From an uncultured Oscillospiraceae bacterium (GTDB taxonomy: Bacteria; Bacillota; Clostridia; Oscillospirales; Acutalibacteraceae), in NCBI GenBank assembly GCA_958366985.1, contig CATXDC010000004.1, positions 1-64,000 on the forward strand: a DNA stretch of 64,000 nt, read 5' to 3'. Made by a program: the position numbers and the translations under genes. The notes under the pieces were generated by a model that did not search any database, was not told where the DNA came from, and worked only from the letters and a program-made list of their open reading frames with translations. Shown here one piece after another: positions 41,959 to 50,957 of this stretch. Each line of letters starts with the position of its first letter. The first letter of the stretch is position 1.

Positions 41959-43998
41959 TCAGCGGTTATAATATTCCTCATTGATTCCCCTGCGGTTTTC
42001 CTTAAACTTCTTTGTCCAGTTATCTATTTCGCCGTTCATCTCATCGGCAACGGTTGGGAAAACCTTGGAACGGTTGTAGTTCTCCCCTGCATCATCGGTG
42101 AGAATATGGAGCCAGTTTTTCCTGTTCTTATCGAAAAACGCCGGGTTATCGTTCTGCATTTTTCTGAAATATTTAAAGGTTACATAATCGTTATCGGTAA
42201 GCACCGGATATTTATAATCACTGTACTCCTCCTGAGATAAAATATCAGCAGTCGGAACAGTGTACTGAAGCGCCTTTATTTTTTCACGCTTCATATGGAG
42301 AATTGGATGTTCCTTTGTATGTACGGGTGTGTCATTTTCGAGAACAGGAACCATTGAAACTCCGTCGATTTCTCTGTCAAAGGGCATATAGTTATCGGTG
42401 GTTCCGCTGTTTCCCGTAAGGGAACACATTTCCACAAGAGTCGGGAAAAGGTCAACAAGAGTTGAAGTCTGACTCCTCTTTTCGCCTTTGGGAACAAGTC
42501 CGTCGCTGTTATCCCAGCGGATAAAGAACGGCACTTTCTGTCCTCCCTCATAGGCAAGATATTTTCCGCCTCTGAGCTCAGATGTCGAACCCTCAAGAGC
42601 GGGACCGTTATCGCTGGTAAAGATTATTATTGTATCGTCAAGGATTCCGAGATCTTCCATTGTATCGAAAAGCTGTCCCAGATAATAGTCAAATTCCGTC
42701 ACACAGTCGGCATATGTGCCCATTCCGGTTTCACCTTTAAACTCATCGCCTACAAATACCGGAGCATGAGGCCACGGCGTAGCATAATAGGCAAAGAAAG
42801 GCTGATCGTCCGAGCTTTGTGCGACATCGGTAATCCAGCTGGTTATCTCCTGATGAATCCACTTTGTAGCATCTTTCTGATCATTTAACTGATCGGTTCC
42901 CTTTACGATTTCATATTCTCCGTTTTCCTCAGTGGCATGATAGAAAGGAACCATATCATTAACATGATGGCTGCCATAGAAATAATCGAAGCCCTGATTT
43001 GTAGGAAGATATTCGCCGTAATCTCCCAGATGCCATTTTCCGAAAGCTCCCGTTTTATATCCTGCACTCTGGAAAGCCTCGGCTATTGTAATTTCATCTC
43101 CAAGCATACCGTCGCAGTTATTGCCCATTTCAATGGAATTGAAAATTCTCGTCTGAGCAAAGGGACTGAAAGTTGAAATTGTGGGATACATGACATTATC
43201 TGCATATCCTCTGTAAGGATAGCGTCCTGTAAGAGCGGCAAAACGTGCCGGAGAACATACGGAGTAGCTCGAATAAAAGTTTTCAAAGTTAACGCCGTTT
43301 TCCGCAATGCTGTCAATATTGGGTGTTTCATAAATTGAACCGTTTGCGGAAACATCGCCATAGCCTAAATCATCCATTAAGATAAACAGGACATTGGGCT
43401 TACTTTCTCTTGTGGCGTTTTTATCCATGTTTTTAAGGTATTCATCCTGACCTTCCCACATACGCTGTGTTTTCGGCTCTGTACGAAGATTGGTTGTAAG
43501 GACAAAGAGCACTGTTGTACCCATAAGCACAACGCTCATAATTCCGGTTATAATTCTTTGAAAAGTAAACTTTTTTGTTATTTTGGCGGCAAAAACCACA
43601 AGGAGCACTATTGCCGTAATAACAGGAAGAGCTATAAGGAAATTTCCTAAAAGTCGTGTAAAAAAGTTTCCCTCACCTGTGAAAAGAGGATGATCGGCTG
43701 TTGAAAAGCCAGCAAGTCCTGTTGAAAAAGCTCCGAAGCCTGCATCCGCTCCCCTGAAAATCAGATATGTAATAATTCCGAAGAAAACCGCAGCGTATCC
43801 GCCCACAATCCACATATAGAGCTTTTTCATGAAAATTACCCCTATGGCTATTGCAAGGGACATCAAACAGCAGCAAACCAGTCCCACAACCATTGTGAGG
43901 TTAACTCCTGTTATCCACTGGGCAAGCATCATTATGATACCGACTGCAAAGAGAATAATCGGAAACACCTTTAAGGTGTAATCAGTTTTCACTTTCAT
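41959..43998 (-). CDS. Membrane-anchored Cys-type sulfatase with five N-terminal helices
   Basis: A 679-residue sulfate-ester hydrolase. The N terminus has five hydrophobic segments (about 10-28, 33-53, 58-80, 112-138 and 147-169), which would place the catalytic domain outside. That domain begins near residue 200 (NVLFILMDDLGYGD, metal Asp209/210) and has the maturation motif C248-SPAR-252, with Lys/His sites in GKWHLG and TSDNGPALEG. The anchor resembles that of lipoteichoic acid synthase, but the nucleophile is Cys, not Thr. It is co-transcribed with its likely maturase. A host glycan or mucin sulfate is a reasonable substrate guess. GGAGG precedes the ATG. Confidence 0.93.
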   Translation of the reverse strand: MKVKTDYTLKVFPIILFAVGIIMMLAQWITGVNLTMVVGLVCCCLMSLAIAIGVIFMKKLYMWIVGGYAAVFFGIITYLIFRGADAGFGAFSTGLAGFSTADHPLFTGEGNFFTRLLGNFLIALPVITAIVLLVVFAAKITKKFTFQRIITGIMSVVLMGTTVLFVLTTNLRTEPKTQRMWEGQDEYLKNMDKNATRESKPNVLFILMDDLGYGDVSANGSIYETPNIDSIAENGVNFENFYSSYSVCSPARFAALTGRYPYRGYADNVMYPTISTFSPFAQTRIFNSIEMGNNCDGMLGDEITIAEAFQSAGYKTGAFGKWHLGDYGEYLPTNQGFDYFYGSHHVNDMVPFYHATEENGEYEIVKGTDQLNDQKDATKWIHQEITSWITDVAQSSDDQPFFAYYATPWPHAPVFVGDEFKGETGMGTYADCVTEFDYYLGQLFDTMEDLGILDDTIIIFTSDNGPALEGSTSELRGGKYLAYEGGQKVPFFIRWDNSDGLVPKGEKRSQTSTLVDLFPTLVEMCSLTGNSGTTDNYMPFDREIDGVSMVPVLENDTPVHTKEHPILHMKREKIKALQYTVPTADILSQEEYSDYKYPVLTDNDYVTFKYFRKMQNDNPAFFDKNRKNWLHILTDDAGENYNRSKVFPTVADEMNGEIDNWTKKFKENRRGINEEYYNR

Positions 43999-44053
43999 TT
44001 AATTCTCCTCCTGAAAAATACATTTCTTGTTTTATTTGCCTGACAAATAAAAC

Positions 44054-44083
44054 AGCGTGACAAAGCTTTTGCCAGGCCACGCT
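44054..44083 (-). terminator. Terminator of the radA / 44169 unit
   Basis: AGCGTG (44054-44059) pairs with CACGCT (44078-44083); on the minus strand it is followed by GTTTTATTT. A second AT-rich palindrome (TTTTATTTG / CAAATAAAA) lies just beyond. Confidence 0.6.
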
Positions 44084-44168
44084 TTTGCGAAGAGGAGTTT
44101 ATCATATTTTCATTATTTTGTAAAGTTAATTCATAATTATTTGATATATTTGACCAAATTTTAATGAG

Positions 44169-44939
44169 TCATATATTGCTGCACAAAAGCGGAACAAATC
44201 CCCCGTAATCGGCTAAAGGTTCACGGGTAAGAAAAACACTTTTGCAGTGATGTTTACTCAGAAACGCTTCTATCTCATTCCACTGAGGATGAAGTGAGCA
44301 GTCCCCGAAAAAAGCAACAGTATCTTTGGATATTTTACCGCCTGCTCCGCCGATAAATCCGCAGTCGTATCCCTCAAGGGTTACATAACCACGCTCTAAT
44401 TTAAGCACGTCAATTCCCTTTTCGCTAAGAGCTTTAAAAAGGCTTTCATCCTCGGTAATCGCCGCCTTTTCACTTACAACAAGGACACTGCACCGTGCAT
44501 AGCCCTGATTTACCTTTACCATCTCCTCCTTTTGCTCTGCGGCATTTTTTAAAACAAGAGGATCGACGAAATCAGTTCTGCCGAAAATATATCCCCCTAA
44601 AGATAAAAAGTTAAGAGCTATATCATGGGGATATTTTCTTTTAAGCTCATTTGAAAACTCGGCTTTAAATCCCATTTTTTCAAGGATAATCTTCTGCTCA
44701 TACTGTGAGGGAGCTAAAATGATTTTTCCCTTTGTACACGGATAAAAAAGCATATCGGGGTGATATTTTACAGGCTCGTCGAGATTTTCATCCGACGACG
44801 TTTTTATTAACCGGACACCGTACTTTTTCAGAGCATCAGTTATTTTTTCGGGACAGTTTCCTGCAATGATTCCGCAAGTAACTTTTCCCTGAGGAAGAGC
44901 GGGAAAAGTTAGAAAACTATTATTCGCTGACAGCTTCAA
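44169..44939 (-). CDS. Conserved hypothetical protein (DUF6873-like)
   Basis: 256 residues, possibly of the DUF6873 (GME fold) group common in Clostridia (recalled, not searched). Repeated beta/alpha/beta units and phrases such as HPDMLFYPCTKGKIILAP, YGVRLIKTSSDENL and GFIGGAGGKISKDTVAFFGD recall amidinotransferase-like propellers. The start is a TTG at 44939 inside the last codons of radA with GGGGAG just upstream, so translation is coupled to radA. No known role in repair; the link may only be transcriptional. Confidence 0.6.
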   Translation of the reverse strand: MKLSANNSFLTFPALPQGKVTCGIIAGNCPEKITDALKKYGVRLIKTSSDENLDEPVKYHPDMLFYPCTKGKIILAPSQYEQKIILEKMGFKAEFSNELKRKYPHDIALNFLSLGGYIFGRTDFVDPLVLKNAAEQKEEMVKVNQGYARCSVLVVSEKAAITEDESLFKALSEKGIDVLKLERGYVTLEGYDCGFIGGAGGKISKDTVAFFGDCSLHPQWNEIEAFLSKHHCKSVFLTREPLADYGGFVPLLCSNI

Positions 44940-46290
44940 AGGCTCCCCTCACCTCTCTGACACCGATAATTTCTATTTTATCCTTAACGGACTGTGAAAG
45001 TCCCCTTAAATTATGCTTTGGCACAACGCATCTTGTAAAGCCTAAACGTGCCGCTTCGAGTATTCTCTGTTCGCAGTTTGAAACGGCTCTGATTTCTCCT
45101 GCAAGTCCGATTTCTCCAAACGCAAGAACATCCTCACGGACTGCTTTATCCTTAAGGCTCGAAACCAGCGCCATGGCAACGGATAAATCCGTGGCAGGCT
45201 CGTCCAGACGCAGACCGCCTACAACGTTTATATATACGTCCATATTTCCGAAGAAGTAACCGGCTCTTTTTTCAAGAACGGCGATTATCATGGACATTCT
45301 GTTATAGTCAAAGCCCGTCGCCATTCTTCTGGGGTTTCCGAATCCGCTGGGGGCTACAAGTCCCTGAACCTCTGCAAGAATGGGTCTTGTACCCTCAATT
45401 GCACAGGCAACGCAGGTTCCGGAGGTATTCTTCGGTCTGCCGGAAAGAAGCATCATAGACGGGTTTTCAACCTCTCTCAGACCCTTATCCAGCATCTCGA
45501 AAACGCCGATTTCGTTAGTGGAGCCGTAACGGTTCTTTACAGCTCTCAAAATACGATAGGACATATTTCTGTCGCCCTCAAAATAGAGAACGGCATCTAC
45601 AATATGTTCGAGAACCTTGGGTCCTGCTATATTTCCGTCCTTATTGACGTGGCCTACAACGATTATGGGTATATCCATTATCTTGGCTGTGCGGGTAAGA
45701 CAGTTTGTGCACTCTCTTACCTGAGTGACGCTTCCCGGAGAAGAGGAAAGGTCGGAAATGGACATTGTCTGAATAGAGTCGATTATGGCGATATCGGGCT
45801 TTTCTGTGCGGATAAACTCAGCAATGCTCTGAACATCGGTTTCGCACATTATGTAGAGATTCTCCGTAGTGACACCTAATCGCACTGCACGGAGTTTTAT
45901 CTGATGGGCTGATTCCTCACCGGAAACATAGAGAATTTTAAGCTCCTTACCGATATACTGGCAGATTTGCAGAAGGATAGTTGACTTACCTATTCCAGGA
46001 TCACCGCTTAAAAGCACAAGGGAACCCTTTACTATACCGCCGCCTAAAACTCTGTCAAGCTCCGAAAGTCCCGTTTTATAGCGGTGCTCCATTGATTCGG
46101 AAATGCTGTTAATAGGCACAGCTGTGGGCATTCTCACAGCAGCGCCTGCCTGTTTTGAACCTGTTACAGGAGTTCTTACCTCTTCGTTCATTGTATTCCA
46201 TTCGCCGCAGCCTGGACATTTTCCGTACCATTTTGCACTTTCATATCCGCACTGACTGCAAACATAAATTGCCTTTGATTTTACTGCCAT
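44920..46290 (-). CDS. radA: DNA repair protein RadA
   Basis: RecA-like ATPase that promotes branch migration during recombinational repair. The 456 residues have the N-terminal zinc finger (CSQCGYESAKWYGKCPGCGEWN), Walker A GDPGIGKST, the RadA-specific KNRYGSTNEIGVF motif and the C-terminal Lon-like domain. GGAGG precedes the ATG, which overlaps the cwlD stop (TAATG). Confidence 0.97.
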   Translation of the reverse strand: MAVKSKAIYVCSQCGYESAKWYGKCPGCGEWNTMNEEVRTPVTGSKQAGAAVRMPTAVPINSISESMEHRYKTGLSELDRVLGGGIVKGSLVLLSGDPGIGKSTILLQICQYIGKELKILYVSGEESAHQIKLRAVRLGVTTENLYIMCETDVQSIAEFIRTEKPDIAIIDSIQTMSISDLSSSPGSVTQVRECTNCLTRTAKIMDIPIIVVGHVNKDGNIAGPKVLEHIVDAVLYFEGDRNMSYRILRAVKNRYGSTNEIGVFEMLDKGLREVENPSMMLLSGRPKNTSGTCVACAIEGTRPILAEVQGLVAPSGFGNPRRMATGFDYNRMSMIIAVLEKRAGYFFGNMDVYINVVGGLRLDEPATDLSVAMALVSSLKDKAVREDVLAFGEIGLAGEIRAVSNCEQRILEAARLGFTRCVVPKHNLRGLSQSVKDKIEIIGVREVRGAFEAVSE

Positions 46291-47021
46291 TAAACTTCCT
46301 CCAAATTTTTAAGGTATTCAAAAACTCCGCAGATTATCCCGAATGAAAGCTCGCTCTGATAGCTTTCGTCCTTGAGTTTTTCGCATTCGCTGGGATTTGT
46401 CATAAATCCGCACTCAACCATCACCGCCGGTTTTGTGGCATGATAGAGCAGATATATACTGGTCCCCGCTTTTTTGATTTTTCTGTGGTTATCTGTCTGA
46501 ATCATTGAAACAAGGCTGTTTTGTATAAATCCAGCCAAAACGCTGCTTTGTTCATTTCCGCCGGAATAAAAAACCTGACTGCCTTTACTTGTACTGCTGG
46601 GATAAGAATTCTGATGAATACTTATAAGTACGCCTTTTTCAGTGCTTTCAAGGAGCTTAAGCCGGTTTCTTATATCTGAAACCTTTTTCTCCCTGAGAGT
46701 TGAAAGCCCCTCATTGCAGGTCATAATATCCTCTGTGCGGGTAGTTTCCGTTTTAAAGCCCAAAGCATTCATCATGCTTCTGAGCTTCATGGCTGTGGAA
46801 AGGTTTATATCCTTTTCGACAGTTCCGTCCTTGGCAACAGCACCGCCATCCAGACCGCCGTGACCTGCATCAATTATAAAAACAGTCTCATTAATCGGCG
46901 ACGAATTAATTGACATAACAGCTTTTTCATTAAGCCGATACGTACCAGAAACTGCCGCCGAAAATATCAATACACCGGAAATTATTCCTATAAACCATCT
47001 TTTTAAATTATTCAACTGCAT
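46290..47021 (-). CDS. cwlD: N-acetylmuramoyl-L-alanine amidase (CwlD-like)
   Basis: A zinc amidase of the Amidase_3 family, 243 residues from the ATG. It has an N-terminal membrane anchor (about 8-27), then VFIIDAGHGGLDGGAV (zinc His), ISIHQNSYPSS (second His), and ATKPAVMVECGFMTNPSE (catalytic Glu). CwlD makes muramic delta-lactam in spore cortex, which agrees with the sporulation genes nearby. The start is unclear: GTG, ATG and TTG codons lie within 10 bp of GGGTGA. It overlaps radA by one base. Confidence 0.9.
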   Translation of the reverse strand: MQLNNLKRWFIGIISGVLIFSAAVSGTYRLNEKAVMSINSSPINETVFIIDAGHGGLDGGAVAKDGTVEKDINLSTAMKLRSMMNALGFKTETTRTEDIMTCNEGLSTLREKKVSDIRNRLKLLESTEKGVLISIHQNSYPSSTSKGSQVFYSGGNEQSSVLAGFIQNSLVSMIQTDNHRKIKKAGTSIYLLYHATKPAVMVECGFMTNPSECEKLKDESYQSELSFGIICGVFEYLKNLEEV

Positions 47022-47054
47022 CACCCGTTAATATATATGCACCGTTTAAAGAAT

Positions 47055-47087
47055 ATAAGCCGAATGACGGGTGTTCATCCGGCTTAT
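47055..47087 (-). terminator. Terminator of the DUF5696-like gene
   Basis: ATAAGCCG (47055-47062) pairs with CGGCTTAT (47080-47087), just past the stop codon at 47103. Confidence 0.65.
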
Positions 47088-47102
47088 AAATAAAATAAAG
47101 TA

Positions 47103-49343
47103 TCAGTTGATTCTTACGAAATCCATTGAAGGAACATTAACGCCGTTAACTGTGTAATCGGCAGAGGTGTAGTTTACATAGATAATAGAGCCTGTACTGT
47201 ATTCGGTACAATATACTCCCTCAGCTACCATGTAGTGGCTGTTTATACGCTTGTCACGAAGATCGCTTAAAGCATCGTTGGCTTCCTCATAGTACTTTGC
47301 AGCAGTATTCATCCATCGGCTGTAAACAACAGCGTCATCTGTTTCCCCTTCTTCATCCCTATAGATAAACTCAAATGAGGGACATGCTCCATATTCAATG
47401 CTTCTCAAAAATGCCGTTTTGTCATTTTCCGCATAATTGATAGGTGTACCGGAATAGTCAAAAATTCCGTGGAGAATCATAGGCACAAAGGGCACGGAAA
47501 CATACGCCGATGTTTCAGGAGCATTTGCCGAAAGAGGCAAATCTGAAATATAGTTTGCGTTTTTAATCATATAGAAGTTTCCGCCGCTGACCATAAGACT
47601 GCGTCCTGATGCAATATTCTTTGTCTGCTCTGAAATTGCGTTTGCTGCTTCTGTAATAGAGGTATATCCGCCGGAGAAATCACCGTAAAGCACCTTGCCC
47701 ATATCTCCGAGGGAAATACCTACTGAGCTTTCAGAGAACAAATCGATAACCTTTTCCGCAGCCTTGTCTATTTTATCGGCTGCCAGAAGATTTCTTGTGA
47801 AATATTCTCCGCCGTAAATTCCGGCAAGCTCGTTATCGAAATCGAGGGTAAGCCTATCTCCGCTTATTGAATAAGCTGAATTGCCTGAAGAGAAGCGGTT
47901 ATATCTTGCACTGGAAAGCACGTTGGTTTCAATAAAGATACTGAAATTCTGACTGTTTGCATAACTATATAAATCGTCAAAAGAGCTTTGTGTGCCGAGA
48001 GTAAGCATCTTAGTTGCTCCGAAAATATCCGCCTGATTAAGTCCTCCGTCAAGAATTCCTTTATAGCGAAGGGCGATATTATCAATTCCCTTTGATTTAA
48101 GCTGAGTTAAAATATCAAGGGCTTCTGTATATGTGGTAAGAGTTTTTGTTGTAGAGAAAAGCGATGCCGGATTATCACTTGTAACTCCTTTTCCTATAAG
48201 GCTGAGAACAAGGGGCAAATCCTCTCCTGCCGAAACGGTTTTAGTTGAAAGAACAGAATCTCTTATAAGCTGTTCACGTGTGGCAACTGCCATTCCCTCA
48301 TAGCTTGCATTATTGCCCAAAAGGAAACGATAGCAAATTTCGATTTCGCTTTTATATGATTCATTGCCCACATAAGTTCTTGTATCAGATACAGAATAGG
48401 GTGTTATATTGAAAGTTACTCCTGTACGGTTGTAAACTGCTCCGTCACTGCCTGCACGTTCTGCGGTAATGGTGGCAAGCTCAGCTCCGCCGCTGATAAT
48501 GGCTGCATATGCGCTCTCACCCTGTTTTACACCGAAAGCCGGAACAATTGCGGAATATGTATCTTTATCCGCCTGCTGATAAACTCCGAAATTAAGTGTC
48601 TTATAAGTTTCATCGGCTACACCTGTTTTTATTACAGCTCCGCTGCCGTCAGGAACAAGCATATAATCCTCTGCTGCAGAAGCGGCTGATGCTCCGAAAA
48701 AGTCGAGAAGCGATATATCAAGAATTGTCATGCCGGGAGCACAGAGAACTTTTGACATATCAATATTTGCAAAAAGGCTTCCATCCTTCAAAGTATAGTT
48801 AACTGTAAGCTGAAGCCATACATTTCCCTCTACTACGGTTTTGCTTGTAAGAGCTGCCGTCTTAGAGTCAATTCCCATAGTATAAGTTACATAAAGACCG
48901 TTTTCATCGGACTTTGTAGTAACTGTTCCGAAAGCTACGGAATTATCCTGTGAATTAAGAGAATAAAGCTTTCCTCCCGAAAGAACTTTCACTGAAACCA
49001 CACTGCTGTCGTTGGCTGCGCCGGTTTCGGAAGTCGGCAGAGCATACCAGTATTTATCCTTTGAGGTTTCCCTTACTACGCATGCTTTGGTAACGTTATC
49101 GAGATAAAGCTCAATAAGACCTGATGAGGCAACCTTTGTAAGATTGGTGTTATCCTTTATGAGGCGATAGCTTTCACCGGAGCTTACAGCCTCAGTTACC
49201 TTTAAAGTAGCATCGCTTTTTATTACGCTTACATTGCTTTTTACACCGCATCCTGCCGCAGAAAGAAGCAGTCCTGCTGCACAGAAAACGGCGCATGCTG
49301 ATTTTATTATTCTTTTATTAAAAAAACCGCCTGAGCTATTCAT
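47103..49343 (-). CDS. DUF5696-like surface lipoprotein
   Basis: A 746-residue lipoprotein (signal peptide, lipobox AAGC near residue 32). I recall the DUF5696 family for this kind of sequence, but no search was possible. The N-terminal 350 residues are beta-rich (DNSVAFGTVTTKSDENGLYVTY), and the C-terminal half has a glycoside-hydrolase-like alternation, with DILTQLKSKGIDNIALRYKG and IFIETNVLSSARYNR suggesting a TIM-barrel fold. Function unknown; carbohydrate processing is possible. AAGGGTGA precedes the ATG. It is alone between cwlD and the spoIIA operon. Confidence 0.7.
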   Translation of the reverse strand: MNSSGGFFNKRIIKSACAVFCAAGLLLSAAGCGVKSNVSVIKSDATLKVTEAVSSGESYRLIKDNTNLTKVASSGLIELYLDNVTKACVVRETSKDKYWYALPTSETGAANDSSVVSVKVLSGGKLYSLNSQDNSVAFGTVTTKSDENGLYVTYTMGIDSKTAALTSKTVVEGNVWLQLTVNYTLKDGSLFANIDMSKVLCAPGMTILDISLLDFFGASAASAAEDYMLVPDGSGAVIKTGVADETYKTLNFGVYQQADKDTYSAIVPAFGVKQGESAYAAIISGGAELATITAERAGSDGAVYNRTGVTFNITPYSVSDTRTYVGNESYKSEIEICYRFLLGNNASYEGMAVATREQLIRDSVLSTKTVSAGEDLPLVLSLIGKGVTSDNPASLFSTTKTLTTYTEALDILTQLKSKGIDNIALRYKGILDGGLNQADIFGATKMLTLGTQSSFDDLYSYANSQNFSIFIETNVLSSARYNRFSSGNSAYSISGDRLTLDFDNELAGIYGGEYFTRNLLAADKIDKAAEKVIDLFSESSVGISLGDMGKVLYGDFSGGYTSITEAANAISEQTKNIASGRSLMVSGGNFYMIKNANYISDLPLSANAPETSAYVSVPFVPMILHGIFDYSGTPINYAENDKTAFLRSIEYGACPSFEFIYRDEEGETDDAVVYSRWMNTAAKYYEEANDALSDLRDKRINSHYMVAEGVYCTEYSTGSIIYVNYTSADYTVNGVNVPSMDFVRIN

Positions 49344-49426
49344 AAATAATCACCCTTAAAAATAGATGAATTTATAATAACACAAAAGCGGTTTTTTTTC
49401 CATAGTTTATTGTGATTGTTAACAAA

Positions 49427-50080
49427 TTATACTGCCAGCTTAGTCCTGAGAAGAGTTAAAATTTTCTTTTCACGGCGTGACACCTGCACCTGTGACATTC
49501 CCAGCTGCTTTGCCGTTACGCTTTGGGTGGCACACCGAAAATATCGCCATTCGATTATCTCCCTGTCCCTTTCGTTCAGAGATTCTATTACTCTCGACAA
49601 ATCCAGCCTTTCAAACATCTCGTTTTCATTATCTACGGGAACGTCAATCTGACCGCCTCCGCTTTCATCGTCCTGAGTAAGTGAAACAGGAGGAAGCGCC
49701 GCATTTATCACCTGCGCCGTTTCTTCAACCTCCCAGCCGAGCCTTTCAGCCAGAGCGCTGATTGTAGGCTCAGTGCCTGTTTCCGACGCCATTTTTTCCT
49801 TTTCATGGAGAAGCACTCTTCCCTTTTCTTTAATGGAGCGGCTCACCTTCACTGCGCCTCCGTCACGGAAAATACGCTTTATCTCACCTAATATTACCGG
49901 TACGGCATAGGTTGAAAAGGCAAAGCCTCGTGACGGATCAAAGCCGTCGGCTGCCTTTATAAGACCGACGCATCCGGCCTGAAACAAATCGTCATACTCC
50001 GTACCTCTGCCACGGAATTTATTGGCACAGGCATGGACAAGACCAAGGTTTTCTTCAATAAGCTTTTCACGGTTTTCCAT
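49427..50080 (-). CDS. sigF: Sporulation sigma factor F
   Basis: First compartment-specific sigma factor of the forespore (spoIIAC). The 217 residues show sigma region 2 (GLVHACANKFRGRGTEYDDLFQAGCVGLIKA), region 3 and region 4 with helix-turn-helix VTAKQLGMSQVQVSRREKK. It is the third gene of the spoIIAA-AB-AC operon, 3 bp after spoIIAB, so order and identity agree. Confidence 0.96.
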   Translation of the reverse strand: MENREKLIEENLGLVHACANKFRGRGTEYDDLFQAGCVGLIKAADGFDPSRGFAFSTYAVPVILGEIKRIFRDGGAVKVSRSIKEKGRVLLHEKEKMASETGTEPTISALAERLGWEVEETAQVINAALPPVSLTQDDESGGGQIDVPVDNENEMFERLDLSRVIESLNERDREIIEWRYFRCATQSVTAKQLGMSQVQVSRREKKILTLLRTKLAV

Positions 50081-50083
50081 AAA

Positions 50084-50512
50084 TCATCTTCCCGAAATAT
50101 GTTTTTCGAGAGTTACGGTGGTACCCTTGCCGAAAGCGGAACGCACACGCAGTTTATCCGTAAAGCTTTCCATTACGGCAAAGCCAAGACCTGCCCTCTC
50201 TTCGCCAGCAGTTGTAAACAGCGGCTCCATAGCCTTTTTCACGTCGGATATTCCGCAGCCGCAGTCCCTTATTTTTGTGCGGAAAAGTCCGTTTTCGTAA
50301 ATTTCACAGGTTATGTAAATCTTTCCGGGCATATCTCGGTAAGCGTGGACTATGCAGTTTGTAACCGCTTCGCTTACCGCCGTTTTTATGTCGCTTATTT
50401 CCTCAACGGTCGGGTCAAGCTGCGCCGCAAATGCGGAAACTGCCGCTCTGGCAAAGCTCTCGTTTACTGAACGGCTTTCTAAAATCAGCTTCATTGTATT
50501 TATTGGCTTCAT
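50084..50512 (-). CDS. spoIIAB: Anti-sigma F factor / serine kinase
   Basis: Binds sigma F and phosphorylates SpoIIAA. The 142-residue GHKL ATPase has the N box AVSEAVTNCIVHA, G1 IRDCGCGI and G2 RAGLGFAVMESF. ATG follows AGGAGGAG and overlaps the spoIIAA stop (ATGA). Confidence 0.96.
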   Translation of the reverse strand: MKPINTMKLILESRSVNESFARAAVSAFAAQLDPTVEEISDIKTAVSEAVTNCIVHAYRDMPGKIYITCEIYENGLFRTKIRDCGCGISDVKKAMEPLFTTAGEERAGLGFAVMESFTDKLRVRSAFGKGTTVTLEKHISGR

Positions 50513-50832
50513 CTTTTCTCCTCCTTTTTTTCAAGAGCCACAAGCTTGTCCAGCCCTGCAAGGCACATAACCTTATACATTCGGCTGTCAAGCCCCGTGA
50601 CGCACACCTTTCCTCCCATGGCGCTCATAAACTTATATCTGCCTAAAACAAGGCCTATGCCTGAGCTGTCCGTAAATGTCACGCCTGAAAAATCAATTAC
50701 CAGCATACCCGGATGCTGCTTTTCTATGGCAGAATCTATATCGGCTCTTATAATAGCGGCGGTGTGATGGTCAATTTCCCCCGTAAGATAAGCGGTAGCT
50801 GTATCGCTGCCGGTACTTATTGTTACGCTCAT
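50509..50832 (-). CDS. spoIIAA: Anti-anti-sigma F factor
   Basis: A 107-residue STAS protein, with the phosphoserine site in VTFTDSSGIGLVLGRY. Dephosphorylated SpoIIAA frees sigma F from SpoIIAB. First gene of the operon, good AGGGAGG start. The upstream 50833-50957 gap holds the folC terminator and probably the operon promoter, but I could not identify a clear sigma H or Spo0A site. Confidence 0.96.
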   Translation of the reverse strand: MSVTISTGSDTATAYLTGEIDHHTAAIIRADIDSAIEKQHPGMLVIDFSGVTFTDSSGIGLVLGRYKFMSAMGGKVCVTGLDSRMYKVMCLAGLDKLVALEKKEEKR

Positions 50833-50884
50833 ATTTTTACCTCCCTGGAATTTGTGCTGTTAATCTGAATTAAATAAAAAGAAA

Positions 50885-50910
50885 AACCTCTATCCAATAG
50901 GATAAAGGTT
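50885..50910 (-). terminator. Terminator of valS-folC
   Basis: On the minus strand AACCTTTATCC and GGATAGAGGTT form an 11-bp stem (one G-U pair) with a TATT loop, followed by TTTTCTTTTT. Confidence 0.85.
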
Positions 50911-50957
50911 TAGGTTTAAAAAATTTGTTATATTATGGATGAAATGAATATTTTACT

